Positions 1 to 8,968 of a stretch of DNA of 64,000 nucleotides are shown here, in pieces. Origin of the DNA: Flavobacteriales bacterium (GTDB taxonomy: Bacteria > Bacteroidota > Bacteroidia > Flavobacteriales > Flavobacteriaceae). The stretch lies in contig JAGXRF010000018.1 of the NCBI GenBank assembly GCA_018335925.1, positions 124,001-188,000 on the forward strand. Reading direction: 5' to 3'. The position numbers and the translations under genes were made by a program. Numbering within the stretch: position 1 is the stretch's first letter; the number at the start of each line of letters is the position of its first letter. The notes beneath the pieces are model-generated. The model saw nothing but the letters and a program-made list of their open reading frames with translations, did no database searches and was not told the origin of the DNA.

Positions 1-1385
1 TCCGGAAATGGGAAAAAGGCATCACTTGCCATCACAGCTCCTTGCAAATCAAAACCAAAATTTTGTGCCTTTTCAATGGCTTGTTTTAAAGCATCTACTC
101 TCGAAGTTTGTCCAGTTCCTGATGCAATTAATGTTTGGTTTTTGGCTAATACAATGGTGTTTGACTTGGTGTTTTTACAAATTTTTGACGCAAACAACAA
201 ATCTTCAATTTCTTGGGCAGAGGGAGCCAAAGTAGTTGCAACAGTTAAATCAGCTGAAGTATCGGTTTTTTGGTTACGGTCTTGAACCAAAACCCCATTC
301 AAACAACTGCGAATTTGTTGGGTATATACTTCCCAACTCTTTAGTTGTAAAAGGATGCGGTTTTTTTTCTCTTGTAAAATTTCTAAAGCATCAACATCAA
401 AGTTGGGAGCAATCACAACTTCACAAAACAATGGGTTAATTTCTATGGCTGTTGCTTTGTCTATTTTTTGATTGGCTATTAAAATACCACCAAAAGCCGA
501 AACCGGATCTCCTGCCAAAGCTGCTTGGTATGCTTCAACCATGCTTGGTTTGGTTGCAATACCACAAGCATTGTTGTGTTTTAAAATGGCAAATGTTGGT
601 TGATTGTTTTGAAATTCTAACATTAATTGAACAGCAGCATCTACATCTAAAAGATTGTTGTATGATAGTTCTTTGCCGTGAAGTTTGTGAAACATCGCCT
701 CAAAATTCCCGAAGAAACATCCGTTTTGGTGCGGATTTTCACCATACCTCAAGCTCATTTTTTGGTCGGAGCTAACTTTTAAATAATCCTGATTGGTATC
801 AAAATATTGGTTGATGGCACTATCATAATGTGAGGAAATGTGAAAAGCTTCTTTGGCAAATTGCTTACGTTGTTCTAAGGTGGTATTTCCGTTGTTTTTT
901 GAAATCAATTGATAAAACAACTCGTATTGCCCGATATGCGAAACAATTACGGTATCCTGGAAGTTTTTGGCTGCTGCTCTGATCAAAGAAATACCTCCAA
1001 TATCAATTTTTTCAATAATATCTTCTTCAGATGCTCCACTTGCTACGGTTTTTTCAAACGGATACAAATCTACCATTACCAAGTCGATGCTCGGAATTTG
1101 GTGCTCTTGCATTTCTTTTTGGTCGGATTCGTTATTTCTTCGGTGTAAAATTCCACCAAAAACTTTCGGATGCAGGGTTTTTACTCTTCCTCCTAAAATT
1201 GACGGATAACCCGTAACATCTTCTACCGCAATCACCGGAATGTTTAAATTTTTCAAAAAAGTTTCGGTGCCACCGGTTGAATAAATGGTTACCCCTTGTT
1301 CGTGTAATTTTTTTGCAATTGGCTCTAATCCAGTTTTTTCGAAAACAGAAATTAAAGCAGTTTGGATTTTTTTAGTTGTGTTCAT
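1..1385 (-). CDS. purH: Bifunctional AICAR transformylase / IMP cyclohydrolase PurH (C-terminus beyond window)
   Basis: Catalyses the last two steps of purine synthesis, AICAR to FAICAR to IMP, in the cytoplasm. The minus-strand frame opens at an ATG at 1385 (MNTTKKIQTALISVFEKTGL) and stays open to the window edge, giving about 461 codons of the usual 510 or so. The N-terminal MGS-like cyclohydrolase domain covers roughly residues 1-190, and the transformylase domain follows with the catalytic KHNNACG motif starting at K269. The last visible residues (ASDAFFPFP) match the family's conserved SDAFFPF segment, so only the C-terminal 50 or so residues are missing. A good promoter lies just upstream. 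Identity is near certain from motif order. Confidence 0.96.
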   Translation of the reverse strand, partial: MNTTKKIQTALISVFEKTGLEPIAKKLHEQGVTIYSTGGTETFLKNLNIPVIAVEDVTGYPSILGGRVKTLHPKVFGGILHRRNNESDQKEMQEHQIPSIDLVMVDLYPFEKTVASGASEEDIIEKIDIGGISLIRAAAKNFQDTVIVSHIGQYELFYQLISKNNGNTTLEQRKQFAKEAFHISSHYDSAINQYFDTNQDYLKVSSDQKMSLRYGENPHQNGCFFGNFEAMFHKLHGKELSYNNLLDVDAAVQLMLEFQNNQPTFAILKHNNACGIATKPSMVEAYQAALAGDPVSAFGGILIANQKIDKATAIEINPLFCEVVIAPNFDVDALEILQEKKNRILLQLKSWEVYTQQIRSCLNGVLVQDRNQKTDTSADLTVATTLAPSAQEIEDLLFASKICKNTKSNTIVLAKNQTLIASGTGQTSRVDALKQAIEKAQNFGFDLQGAVMASDAFFPFP

Positions 1386-1406
1386 GTGGTTGTTTTTTCA
1401 AAGGTG

Positions 1407-1437
1407 CAAAATTAGAAATACAATCTCGGATACTCAA
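1407..1437 (-). promoter_or_regulatory. purH promoter
   Basis: On the minus strand, TTTG (1434-1437) is followed after 19 bp by TAATTTTG (1407-1414). This matches the Bacteroidota -33/-7 consensus TTTG-N19-TAnnTTTG exactly. It points at purH, with about 15-20 nt of leader before the ATG at 1385. Confidence 0.75.
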
Positions 1438-1547
1438 AGTATTACACAAATAAAATCAAAAGTTTTTTGGATTTCATTTTACCTACAATTTCTGCCAATG
1501 ATGTAACATTTACACTAATTATGGCACTAACCTACAAAGCTTAATTT

Positions 1548-2801
1548 ATGGTACTTTACTTAAGACTTTTAAACGAAAGTTTTCGATTTGCTTTTACCTC
1601 TCTTTGGAACAACAAACTCCGAACCTTTTTGTCGTTGTTAGGTGTAACAGTTGGTATTTTTTCCATCATTGCAGTGCTCACAGCGGTAGATTCGTTAGAC
1701 AGAAAAATTAAAGCTGATTTAGAAGGCTTAGATAAAAATACGATGTACATTTTACGTTTTAGTTTTGGTCCAACCGAAATCCCACAATGGAAAAGAGAGC
1801 AATTTCCGAATGTGAAGTACGAAGAATATGAAATGTTGGAAAAAAGCGTTTCCGGAATTGATAAAATTGCCTTTAACTTATTTACTAGACCTGAAAACAT
1901 AAAATATGAATCTAACGAGGTTAGTGCTGTAAGAATTACACCAACCACTTCAGGATTTGAATTTATTGATGGTATTAAAATTGGAGATGGTCGATTTTTT
2001 AATGAGTCAGAGTCCAACTCAGGGGTAATGGTGGTTGTTTTAGGGTATGAAGTAGCCAAAACCTTATTTAATCAGCCAGAAAGAGCCATCGGACAAAAAG
2101 TTCGTTTATATGGTCAGAAATTTACGGTAATTGGAGTAACCGAGAAACAAGGATTTTCCACTTTTGGAGATAGTAGAGACAATGCTGCTTTTATTCCGAT
2201 GAATTATATCAGGAGAAAATATGGGGAGAACAGCGATATGCTGACTCCTGCAATATTAGTAAAACCGCAGAAAGGGACAGATATAGAGGAGTTAAAAGCT
2301 GAAATTACCCAAAAGTTAAGAACTTATCGAGGTGTAAAATTTGGAGAAATTGATAACTTTTTTATCAATGTGTTATCGGGTTTTACTGATTTTATTGACA
2401 ACATCATAGGACAGTTAAACATTGTAGGTTGGTCTATTGCCTTTTTTTCCTTATTAGTTGGAGGGTTTGGGATAGCAAATATCATGTTTGTTTCGGTAAA
2501 AGAACGAACTAATTTAATTGGAATTCAAAAATCATTAGGTGCTAAAAACCGATTTATCTTGTTTCAGTTTTTGTTTGAAGCTGTGATTTTGGCATTGTTT
2601 GGTGGAATTATTGGATTGGTTTTGGTAGCTTTATTGGCATGGATTCTTACCGCTGCCCTAGATTTTGAATTTATTTTAGGCCTCAAAAATATTTTGATTG
2701 GAACTTTGGTTTCTGCCTTTATCGGATTGCTTTCGGGGGTAATTCCTGCTTTTTTTGCTTCTCGTTTAGATCCTGTAGAAGCCATAAGAACTGGCATGTA
2801 A
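1548..2801 (+). CDS. MacB/FtsX-family ABC transporter permease
   Basis: Inner-membrane permease subunit of a MacB-like ABC transporter (417 residues, usual length for the family). The order is a first membrane helix at about residues 26-48 (FLSLLGVTVGIFSIIAVL), a periplasmic MacB core domain at about 50-280, then an FtsX domain with three helices at about 290-315, 335-365 and 385-410. The C-terminus SRLDPVEAIRTGM is the standard ending of MacB permeases. No ATPase gene is adjacent, so the partner must be encoded elsewhere; export of a lipoprotein, peptide or antibiotic is possible but not shown. It stands alone on the plus strand between purH and a small secreted protein. Confidence 0.9.
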   Translation: MVLYLRLLNESFRFAFTSLWNNKLRTFLSLLGVTVGIFSIIAVLTAVDSLDRKIKADLEGLDKNTMYILRFSFGPTEIPQWKREQFPNVKYEEYEMLEKSVSGIDKIAFNLFTRPENIKYESNEVSAVRITPTTSGFEFIDGIKIGDGRFFNESESNSGVMVVVLGYEVAKTLFNQPERAIGQKVRLYGQKFTVIGVTEKQGFSTFGDSRDNAAFIPMNYIRRKYGENSDMLTPAILVKPQKGTDIEELKAEITQKLRTYRGVKFGEIDNFFINVLSGFTDFIDNIIGQLNIVGWSIAFFSLLVGGFGIANIMFVSVKERTNLIGIQKSLGAKNRFILFQFLFEAVILALFGGIIGLVLVALLAWILTAALDFEFILGLKNILIGTLVSAFIGLLSGVIPAFFASRLDPVEAIRTGM

Positions 2802-2848
2802 TTTTTTGATTACAAATAATTTGGCTTGATTTTTGCGTTGTTATTTGT

Positions 2849-3394
2849 ATGAAAAAGTCTTATTGCATATCTATTGTTTTATTGCTAATTACCTCAATTC
2901 AGGTGTTTGCTCAAAATGATTATTTGGTTACCAAAACCCAAGATACTATCTATGGGAAAGTTCGAGATAATTTTAGATGGTTTGGCAATAAAATCTGGGT
3001 AACCAACGAAATTGGCAAACAAGTATTTAAATATCGAGATATTTCTGCTTACAGCAGAGATGGAAAGCGATATGAAATAATATATTATCCAACAAGAAGA
3101 GGTAGAATGCTTACTTATCATTGCCAAGTTTTTTCAGACGGAAAATTGAAATTTTTGGTAGAAACGAATGCAGATTATGACGAACAGTTTTTAGTTTATC
3201 AAGGAAAAACGTATCGATTAGAAACCAAATATTTTCCGCAAGATTTATGGGATCAGTTAATTCAATGCGAAGCATTTAAACAAAAACATGGAGCATACCA
3301 CAAAACCTCAGGAGGTAGGTGGATTTGGGTAACCAAGCAACTTAATATTTGGTACAACATGGTGAATGATTATAACCAGTTTTGTTCTAACTAA
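2849..3394 (+). CDS. Secreted protein of unknown function
   Basis: 181 residues with an N-terminal signal peptide (KKSYCISIVLLLITSIQVFAQ, cut after AQ as is typical in this group), so it is probably periplasmic or surface-exposed. The mature part begins NDYLVTKTQDTIYGKVRD, a start seen in secreted flavobacterial proteins whose 'DTIYGKV' segment opens a small beta-rich domain. No catalytic motif is visible. It begins 47 bp after the MacB-type permease and could be cotranscribed with it. A strong terminator follows immediately. Function not recognised. Confidence 0.75.
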   Translation: MKKSYCISIVLLLITSIQVFAQNDYLVTKTQDTIYGKVRDNFRWFGNKIWVTNEIGKQVFKYRDISAYSRDGKRYEIIYYPTRRGRMLTYHCQVFSDGKLKFLVETNADYDEQFLVYQGKTYRLETKYFPQDLWDQLIQCEAFKQKHGAYHKTSGGRWIWVTKQLNIWYNMVNDYNQFCSN

Positions 3395-3425
3395 AAAATC
3401 CCGACTGATGAGGTCGGGATTTTTT
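3393..3425. terminator. Bidirectional terminator between convergent genes
   Basis: ATCCCGAC (3398-3405) pairs with GTCGGGAT (3413-3420), with A6 before and T6 after, so it works on both strands. It separates the secreted-protein gene from the convergent outer-membrane-barrel gene. The same stem sequence is reused at 42227-42256. Confidence 0.9.
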
Positions 3426-3443
3426 GTGCTTGTAATCAACTTA

Positions 3444-6182
3444 TCAAATATTGTATTTCAACACAAAAGTGATAAAGCGTGGTAAGATAATAGTTTCGTT
3501 GGCACTAAATCCGTTCACGTTAAAAGAGTTGTTTAAACGAGCTCCGGTATTTAATAAGTTATTTGCTTGGATTCGATATTCTAATTTTGCATCTTTTTTC
3601 AAGTAATTGATACTAGCTGTCATGATTTCAAAATTATTGGCAATACCAGTACTTGAATTTTTAAATCGATTAAAGGAATAATCCCAGTTGATGTTTAACC
3701 CATCTAAGAAATAATAGTTAACTCTGATGTTCGGACTTTGGGTGGTAAAAGTATTGTTTGCTTGTTCTGATAAATTAATTCTGTAGCCCAAATCTACATT
3801 TGGTAACTTTTTAAACTGGGTACCAAAAGAAATATTATAAGAATGGTTGATGTTTTCAATGCCTTGGATAAACTCCTCTACATTTCCACCAATTTGACGT
3901 CTGTTTAACACAAAGTTTCTATTCCATCCTGCATTAATTCCTCCGGATACTTTATAAAACTTAGCAAAGTTTCTGGAATAGAAGATGTTTCCGTTAAAGT
4001 TCTCATTTTCTGCATCTAAATTCAACCTATCAGAAGTAGAGTAAATTCCTTGAAATAATACGCCATTAACCACCGGATTTTTGGTAGTGTTATAGGACAA
4101 GCTTCCGAAAATGGTGGTATAGGTAAACAAATCGTATTTTGAATAACTCAAACGATGAGAAGTTTGTAAAGAGTTTTCCAAACCAGGGTTTCCTCTACTT
4201 ATGCTGTTGAAACTATTAAAAATATAACCTTCTACCAACGAGTTTACATCGTTAAAAACGTTTCGCATGCTGTAGTTATAGGTTAGGTTTTCTGATTTTT
4301 TGATGTCCCACCTTGCAAATACATCAGGTAATAAACGAGTAAAATTCAATGGATAATTACCGGTAATCTGACGGGTATTGGTATTGTATTGATGTAACGA
4401 AAGTCCTGGATTAAAGGTGAATTTTCCTAACATAAACTTATAGTGCACCCCAACATAAGCATCGTTAAAACGAAAACGAACATCGTTGTTGTATGCTACT
4501 TCGTCAATCGGATTTACTGTATTATCTTCTAAAATTTGTAAAATGCTTGAGTTATAGGATTGGTAAGCATTGGTGTTCCCTAAAGTTATATTCAATACTT
4601 CTTTGTTGCTAATTTGATAAAAGTAATCCACTTTGGCATCCAATCTGTTGGTTTTTACAAATCGCGATTGTTCTAAATTCAAAGTGTTTTCATTTACAAA
4701 AATATTACTTGGATGATTTGGATCGGGAGAATTAAAATTTTGGTATGGATTGGTAGATAATTGCGGATTAAAGAATGGATCTTCATCCGCATATTGGTGT
4801 TGCATTTCTAATACCCAAGTAGTTTTTGGAGTTTGGGTGTAAAACAAGTTCAAACTTTGGTTAAACGAAATTGGATCTTGTCTTTCAAAAGAAATTACAT
4901 TGTTGGAACTATTAAAAGAACCTCCGTTATTAAACACGGTAAAGTCGGTCAAGTTTCTGTTCACATCCTCTTGTCCGGTTCTTCGCATAAATACATCATA
5001 ATCTAACTGAAAGTTAGCATTTGGTTTGTATTTGGTTCCTAACTTGGCAATTGCTGATTTATTTTTACTGTCGGTTTGGTTTTTTCGGTCTTCTAAAGTG
5101 GCAACTTCAGTGGTATTTGGTTGGAAAATTCCTCTTTGTGAATTGGTAATATTTTGGTTGAAGGTTGAAGAATAAGCTGCAAAACCACTAATGTTGAATT
5201 TTTTAGAGAAGGTATGAGCTACATTGGCTGCACCAAATCTGTCTAACATTTTGGCTACATTGTCTCCACCAGATAAACCTAAAAAGTTTCTGTTGAAATT
5301 AATAGAAGTTCCACTTCTGCCAATGGTATTTCTGGAACCACCGGTTAAACGGAAAAAGTCGCCAGAAGTTAATGAAACTTCACCGATGTTATTCCAGTTG
5401 GCAATGGTATTTACACTTGTTTTTGGGGAGTAATAAAATATTTTAGGGTTCACTAAAAATGATTTATCGTTACCCCCTCCTAAACTGATATCACCAAACC
5501 AGAACTTTTCTTTTCCTTTTTTTAGTTTGATGTTTAACGCAATATCATCATTGTTGTTTTCTAAACCTCGCATTTGCGATACTTCGTTAAAGTTTCGCAA
5601 TACCTGTATTTTATCTACAGCATCTGAAGGGATGTTTTTGGAACCTAACTTGGTATCCCCTTCAAAAAACGGTTTGCCTTCTACCAATAATTTAGAAACG
5701 TTTTTCCCTTCAACCTGTATCTGTCCATCTGCAGTAATTTCAACCCCAGGAAGTTTTTTTAATACATCTTCTAATTTTCTTTCTTCCCCTGTTTTAAAGG
5801 AATCAGCATTGTATATAATGGTATCTCCTTTTACCGATACAGGCATTTCATGCACAATTTCTACTCCCGAAAGCGATTCGCCTTCTTTTAAAGTAATGAC
5901 TTTTTGAATGGGTTCGGTTTTGGTTTCTATGGTTTCTTCGTAAGCTTGAAAACCAATGTAGCTTACTTTTATTTTATAGGTAGCATTAGGTTTTAAGTTT
6001 AAGCGAAATCTTCCTGCTCCATCTGTAACTGCGTAGCCATCCATGGCTTTGGTTTCTTGGTTGATGGCTACTACGTTGGCCATTTCTAATGTGATTCCTC
6101 CGGATTCTTTAACAATCCCATCAAATCGAACATTTTGGGCAAATGCACCAATAGTGCATAAAAAGTACAATAAAAATCTCAT
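3444..6182 (-). CDS. TonB-receptor-like outer-membrane beta-barrel protein with carboxypeptidase-regulatory-like N-domain
   Basis: 912 residues. A signal peptide (RFLLYFLCTIGAFAQ) is followed by a carboxypeptidase-regulatory-like domain at about 20-95 (YKIKVSYIGFQAYEETI), a plug-like domain at about 105-205 (KLEDVLKKLPGVEI, VDKIQVLRNFNEVSQMRG), and a long outer-membrane barrel ending in FITFVLKYNI. No canonical TonB box is obvious, so active TonB-dependent transport is an inference. It is the last gene of an operon after two GLPGLI proteins, 32 bp downstream of the second. This family-level pairing suggests the periplasmic GLPGLI proteins and the barrel work together, but the substrate is unknown. 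Confidence 0.88.
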   Translation of the reverse strand: MRFLLYFLCTIGAFAQNVRFDGIVKESGGITLEMANVVAINQETKAMDGYAVTDGAGRFRLNLKPNATYKIKVSYIGFQAYEETIETKTEPIQKVITLKEGESLSGVEIVHEMPVSVKGDTIIYNADSFKTGEERKLEDVLKKLPGVEITADGQIQVEGKNVSKLLVEGKPFFEGDTKLGSKNIPSDAVDKIQVLRNFNEVSQMRGLENNNDDIALNIKLKKGKEKFWFGDISLGGGNDKSFLVNPKIFYYSPKTSVNTIANWNNIGEVSLTSGDFFRLTGGSRNTIGRSGTSINFNRNFLGLSGGDNVAKMLDRFGAANVAHTFSKKFNISGFAAYSSTFNQNITNSQRGIFQPNTTEVATLEDRKNQTDSKNKSAIAKLGTKYKPNANFQLDYDVFMRRTGQEDVNRNLTDFTVFNNGGSFNSSNNVISFERQDPISFNQSLNLFYTQTPKTTWVLEMQHQYADEDPFFNPQLSTNPYQNFNSPDPNHPSNIFVNENTLNLEQSRFVKTNRLDAKVDYFYQISNKEVLNITLGNTNAYQSYNSSILQILEDNTVNPIDEVAYNNDVRFRFNDAYVGVHYKFMLGKFTFNPGLSLHQYNTNTRQITGNYPLNFTRLLPDVFARWDIKKSENLTYNYSMRNVFNDVNSLVEGYIFNSFNSISRGNPGLENSLQTSHRLSYSKYDLFTYTTIFGSLSYNTTKNPVVNGVLFQGIYSTSDRLNLDAENENFNGNIFYSRNFAKFYKVSGGINAGWNRNFVLNRRQIGGNVEEFIQGIENINHSYNISFGTQFKKLPNVDLGYRINLSEQANNTFTTQSPNIRVNYYFLDGLNINWDYSFNRFKNSSTGIANNFEIMTASINYLKKDAKLEYRIQANNLLNTGARLNNSFNVNGFSANETIILPRFITFVLKYNI

Positions 6183-6214
6183 TTAGGCTTTTCTTTAGTT
6201 TGTGTTTTGTTTAT

Positions 6215-7069
6215 TTAATTTCTTTGCTCAATAATAATAAACCCGTCTTCATTTTGTAAAGACTCGTATTTCTTTTTTTTCATTTCAGCAAACTCTTTCT
6301 GGGTTAAAGCTTTCTTTACTTTAGGAAACTCAATTGGTTTTAAATCTTTGCTTTGTAGCACAATTTTTGTTGCTAAAAAAACTTCTTTATCTACTTTTAA
6401 CTCTAATATTAGTCCCGGTAACCCATGGTATCTGCTTGGTCCGTGACCAATCGGAATTTGTGGAGTAAACCAGGCTTCTATTCGCTTTTCTTTTGGTTGT
6501 AATGGCGTTAAGAAGTTTGTTTTTTTGGCATTGCTTTTTTCCATTTCTTTTTCATAAGCTTCTAAAGCTTCTTTAGAAACAGGAATAATTTGCATTGCTT
6601 TAATACACAAATAATCCCCAATTTGTTTGGTTTCTTGTGTAATTTCCCATTTTTGAATGGTTAAGGAGTCTTTGATATAAAATGTTCTTGAGTAAAAATC
6701 TGTAACCTCTATTGTTTCATTTTTTTTGATATCTTTAAACAATACATGGTCATCTCCATCTTTTGTTACCGTCATTGAAAAACCAGAGTTAGGTTTTACT
6801 GGCTCCAATGACTCTTGCTTTTGGTATTTGGACTGATGTTTATAAAAATACAACTCAAAAACGCTATTAAATCCTTTTTGAAATTGTTCTTGTATTTGCT
6901 TGAGTAATTCGGTATCAATATTGCTATCTTTCAAATTTTCTGATGCTCCTTCGGAATTTCCAAATTTCTCATGTTGCTGATATAATACATATCCTTTAAT
7001 GTCTTGTGCCATTCCAAAATGGCTAAAAAAGGAAAATACAATTAAAATTACTTTATTTGTCATTTTCAT
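6215..7069 (-). CDS. GLPGLI family protein (second of two)
   Basis: Secreted protein of the GLPGLI family, named for the motif seen here as HGPSRYHGLPGLILEL at about residues 206-221. It has a signal peptide (KVILIVFSFFSHFGMAQ). The start chosen is the ATG at 7069; a TTG one codon earlier is also in frame. It begins 5 nt after the stop of the upstream GLPGLI gene, so the two are translationally close-coupled. The molecular function of the family is not established; it is specific to Bacteroidota and often sits next to TonB-receptor-like proteins, as it does here. Confidence 0.88.
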   Translation of the reverse strand: MKMTNKVILIVFSFFSHFGMAQDIKGYVLYQQHEKFGNSEGASENLKDSNIDTELLKQIQEQFQKGFNSVFELYFYKHQSKYQKQESLEPVKPNSGFSMTVTKDGDDHVLFKDIKKNETIEVTDFYSRTFYIKDSLTIQKWEITQETKQIGDYLCIKAMQIIPVSKEALEAYEKEMEKSNAKKTNFLTPLQPKEKRIEAWFTPQIPIGHGPSRYHGLPGLILELKVDKEVFLATKIVLQSKDLKPIEFPKVKKALTQKEFAEMKKKKYESLQNEDGFIIIEQRN

Positions 7070-7074
7070 CAAAA

Positions 7075-8010
7075 TTAGCCACCCATTCTAAAAGATCTTT
7101 GTCCAGGTCTGCCTCCCATTTCACGCATTTCCTCCATTTTTTCTTTCATTATTTGATCAAACTCTGCTTGGGTAACTACTTTTCCGTTTTTAGGAGCTTT
7201 TATTTCTTTTTTCTCTTTTGGATTTAAAACAATTTTAGAACACAATATGGTGGTAGTACCATCGCTAACCTCTAAAATTAATCCTGGTAAACCTCCGTAA
7301 TTTTCCGGTCCATGTGCAACCGGAATATCCATGGTATACCATGCAGTAACGATTACTTCTTTTGGCATTTCCCAACCATCCATAAAATTGGTGGTTTTCT
7401 CTTCTTTCTTTTCTTCTTTTTTTACCTCAGCAACTTCTTCTTTTTTCTTGTCCCCATCTTTTGGTTCTTCAGCTTTTCTTCTCATATTTCTAAAATCAGA
7501 AAAACTTGTCGGTCTTTTTGCCGTAGCTTTATAACACATATAAGCTCCAATTTGTTTGGTTTCACCTGTCATTTCCCATTGGTATTGCGGGATCGAATCT
7601 TTTACCAAAAATTCTCTGCCAAAAAATTCTTTATCCACCATAAAAATTTTTTCTTTCAAATTTTTATAATGGGTTCCTCCTCCTCCGGTAAATGAACTCA
7701 TCATTCGGAAACCTCCTTGATTGTTAGAAACTGCATCTAACTTTTCTTCTTCTGCATATGTTGAGGCATTTCTATCAAAGTTTAAAATGAACTTTTTTTC
7801 AAACGCTGCTTTCATTCTCTCTTCTATTCTTGCTCTCATCTCTGGAGTAATTTCGCGGTTGTTCATCCAACCTTGGGTCATGTTAGCAGTACTAGTTTTA
7901 GATTCGTACACTGCCATTCCCTGAAAGCTTTGTTGAGAAAACAACAAACTTATCATGAAAAAAATCATGGCTTTCACCATCATCAATAAATAAATAAAAA
8001 TGCGTTGCAT
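7075..8010 (-). CDS. GLPGLI family protein (first of two)
   Basis: 311-residue secreted protein with the family signature HGPENYGGLPGLILEV. The signal peptide lies near MVKAMIFFMISLLFSQQ; an internal ATG about ten codons in would give a shorter, more conventional signal, so the true start may be near 7980. Compared with its downstream paralogue it carries a Lys/Glu-rich insert (about residues 180-205) and a Gly/Met/Arg-rich tail (GGRPGQRSFRMGG). First gene of the GLPGLI-GLPGLI-barrel operon on the minus strand. Function of the family is unknown. Confidence 0.88.
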   Translation of the reverse strand: MQRIFIYLLMMVKAMIFFMISLLFSQQSFQGMAVYESKTSTANMTQGWMNNREITPEMRARIEERMKAAFEKKFILNFDRNASTYAEEEKLDAVSNNQGGFRMMSSFTGGGGTHYKNLKEKIFMVDKEFFGREFLVKDSIPQYQWEMTGETKQIGAYMCYKATAKRPTSFSDFRNMRRKAEEPKDGDKKKEEVAEVKKEEKKEEKTTNFMDGWEMPKEVIVTAWYTMDIPVAHGPENYGGLPGLILEVSDGTTTILCSKIVLNPKEKKEIKAPKNGKVVTQAEFDQIMKEKMEEMREMGGRPGQRSFRMGG

Positions 8011-8094
8011 AAAGAAAAAGTTTAATTATTAACTAAAAAGTTTAACAAATATGTAGCAAAAGCAAAGTGTATGTTACCAAAAAATTGTTAAATC

Positions 8095-8102
8095 TATCTT
8101 TG
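8095..8102 (+). promoter_or_regulatory. -7 box upstream of the dnk operon
   Basis: TATCTTTG matches the Bacteroidota -7 consensus TAnnTTTG and is followed by the frequent GCA. No convincing -33 TTTG lies at the right distance. It would start transcription near 8107, ahead of the secreted-protein/kinase pair. Confidence 0.5.
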
Positions 8103-8179
8103 CATGAGTTTACAATTTTTAAACACCAGAAATGTAAGACTTATTGGTTGGTATAAAGTTTAATGATATCTTTGGTATT

Positions 8180-8968
8180 ATGAAATATTTAACGCTAACG
8201 TTTTGGCTGTATTTTTCTGTAGGCTACTCTCAGAGCAACACTAGTTTAACTTTATTATTATTGAATGAGACAAAATTAGATGCTGACCAATGGTTTGGCA
8301 GGGATGCTTTTGGATATGCTTATTTTTCTAAAGGAAATGTATTCTATAAGCAAAAAGAGCTTGAAAAATGGGAGTACAAAAATTTAATTTTAGGGAAAAT
8401 TACTAAAGTGGATATCACTAATCCGTTGCGAATTTTATTGTATTATGAACCATTTAATACTATTGTAACGTTAGACAACCAATTGAATGAAATTTTAAAA
8501 ACCGACTTTAATTTACATACAAGTATCGTAACTAATGCTATTGGATTGGCATCTAGAGATCGTTATTGGTACTTTAATACCCAATCGCAAAAATTAGGTT
8601 TGTTGGAATATTTTCAACATAAATTTTCGGAATTTCCTAGATGGATAACCAATCCTATGGTATTATACGATTCTACTTTTAACGAATTTTACTGGATCAA
8701 CGAAACTGGTGAGTGGTGGACCTGTGATATTTTTGGAAAAATGCAGATGAGGAAAAAAATAAAGGACATCATTCCGTATTGTTTCTTGGATGCTAAAACC
8801 TTATTAGCCAAAAAGGATGGAAAATTTGTGTTAGTTTTTACCACTAAGGAAGAAGTAAGATCTGTTCCTGAATTAGAAAATTTAGAGGGGAGTTTCCGGT
8901 TTCAAAATCAAATTTTATCTATATTTACCCAAACAAAATTAGTTGAATTTCAAATAAATTTACCTTAA
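8180..8968 (+). CDS. Secreted protein of unknown function, coupled to deoxynucleoside kinase
   Basis: 262 residues from the ATG at 8180. The frame is open further upstream to a TTG at 8144, but the ATG gives a normal signal peptide (KYLTLTFWLYFSVGYSQ). The mature protein has repeated aromatic/basic beta-rich stretches (RDRYWYFNTQSQKLGLLEYF; FNEFYWINETGEWWTCDIFG) that look like short propeller-type blades, but I recognise no named family. Its TAA overlaps the ATG of the kinase gene by one base (TAATG at 8966-8970), so translation is coupled. Why a secreted protein should be tied to a cytoplasmic nucleoside kinase is unclear. Confidence 0.75.
   Translation: MKYLTLTFWLYFSVGYSQSNTSLTLLLLNETKLDADQWFGRDAFGYAYFSKGNVFYKQKELEKWEYKNLILGKITKVDITNPLRILLYYEPFNTIVTLDNQLNEILKTDFNLHTSIVTNAIGLASRDRYWYFNTQSQKLGLLEYFQHKFSEFPRWITNPMVLYDSTFNEFYWINETGEWWTCDIFGKMQMRKKIKDIIPYCFLDAKTLLAKKDGKFVLVFTTKEEVRSVPELENLEGSFRFQNQILSIFTQTKLVEFQINLP

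Noticed and set aside
1..1385. Plus-strand frames over the purH region
   Set aside because: The minus strand gives continuous PurH homology with its catalytic motifs in frame, so the plus-strand frames are shadows.
1556..2059. 167-codon minus-strand frame opposite the MacB-type permease
   Set aside because: Antisense shadow of a well-supported gene; no signal or domain.
8104..8163. Mini frame MSLQFLNTRNVRLIGWYKV followed by a chain of overlapping starts and stops up to 8180, resembling a leader-peptide cascade
   Set aside because: It begins only 2 bp after the TATCTTTG -7 box, at about or before the expected transcription start, so it is probably not in the message.
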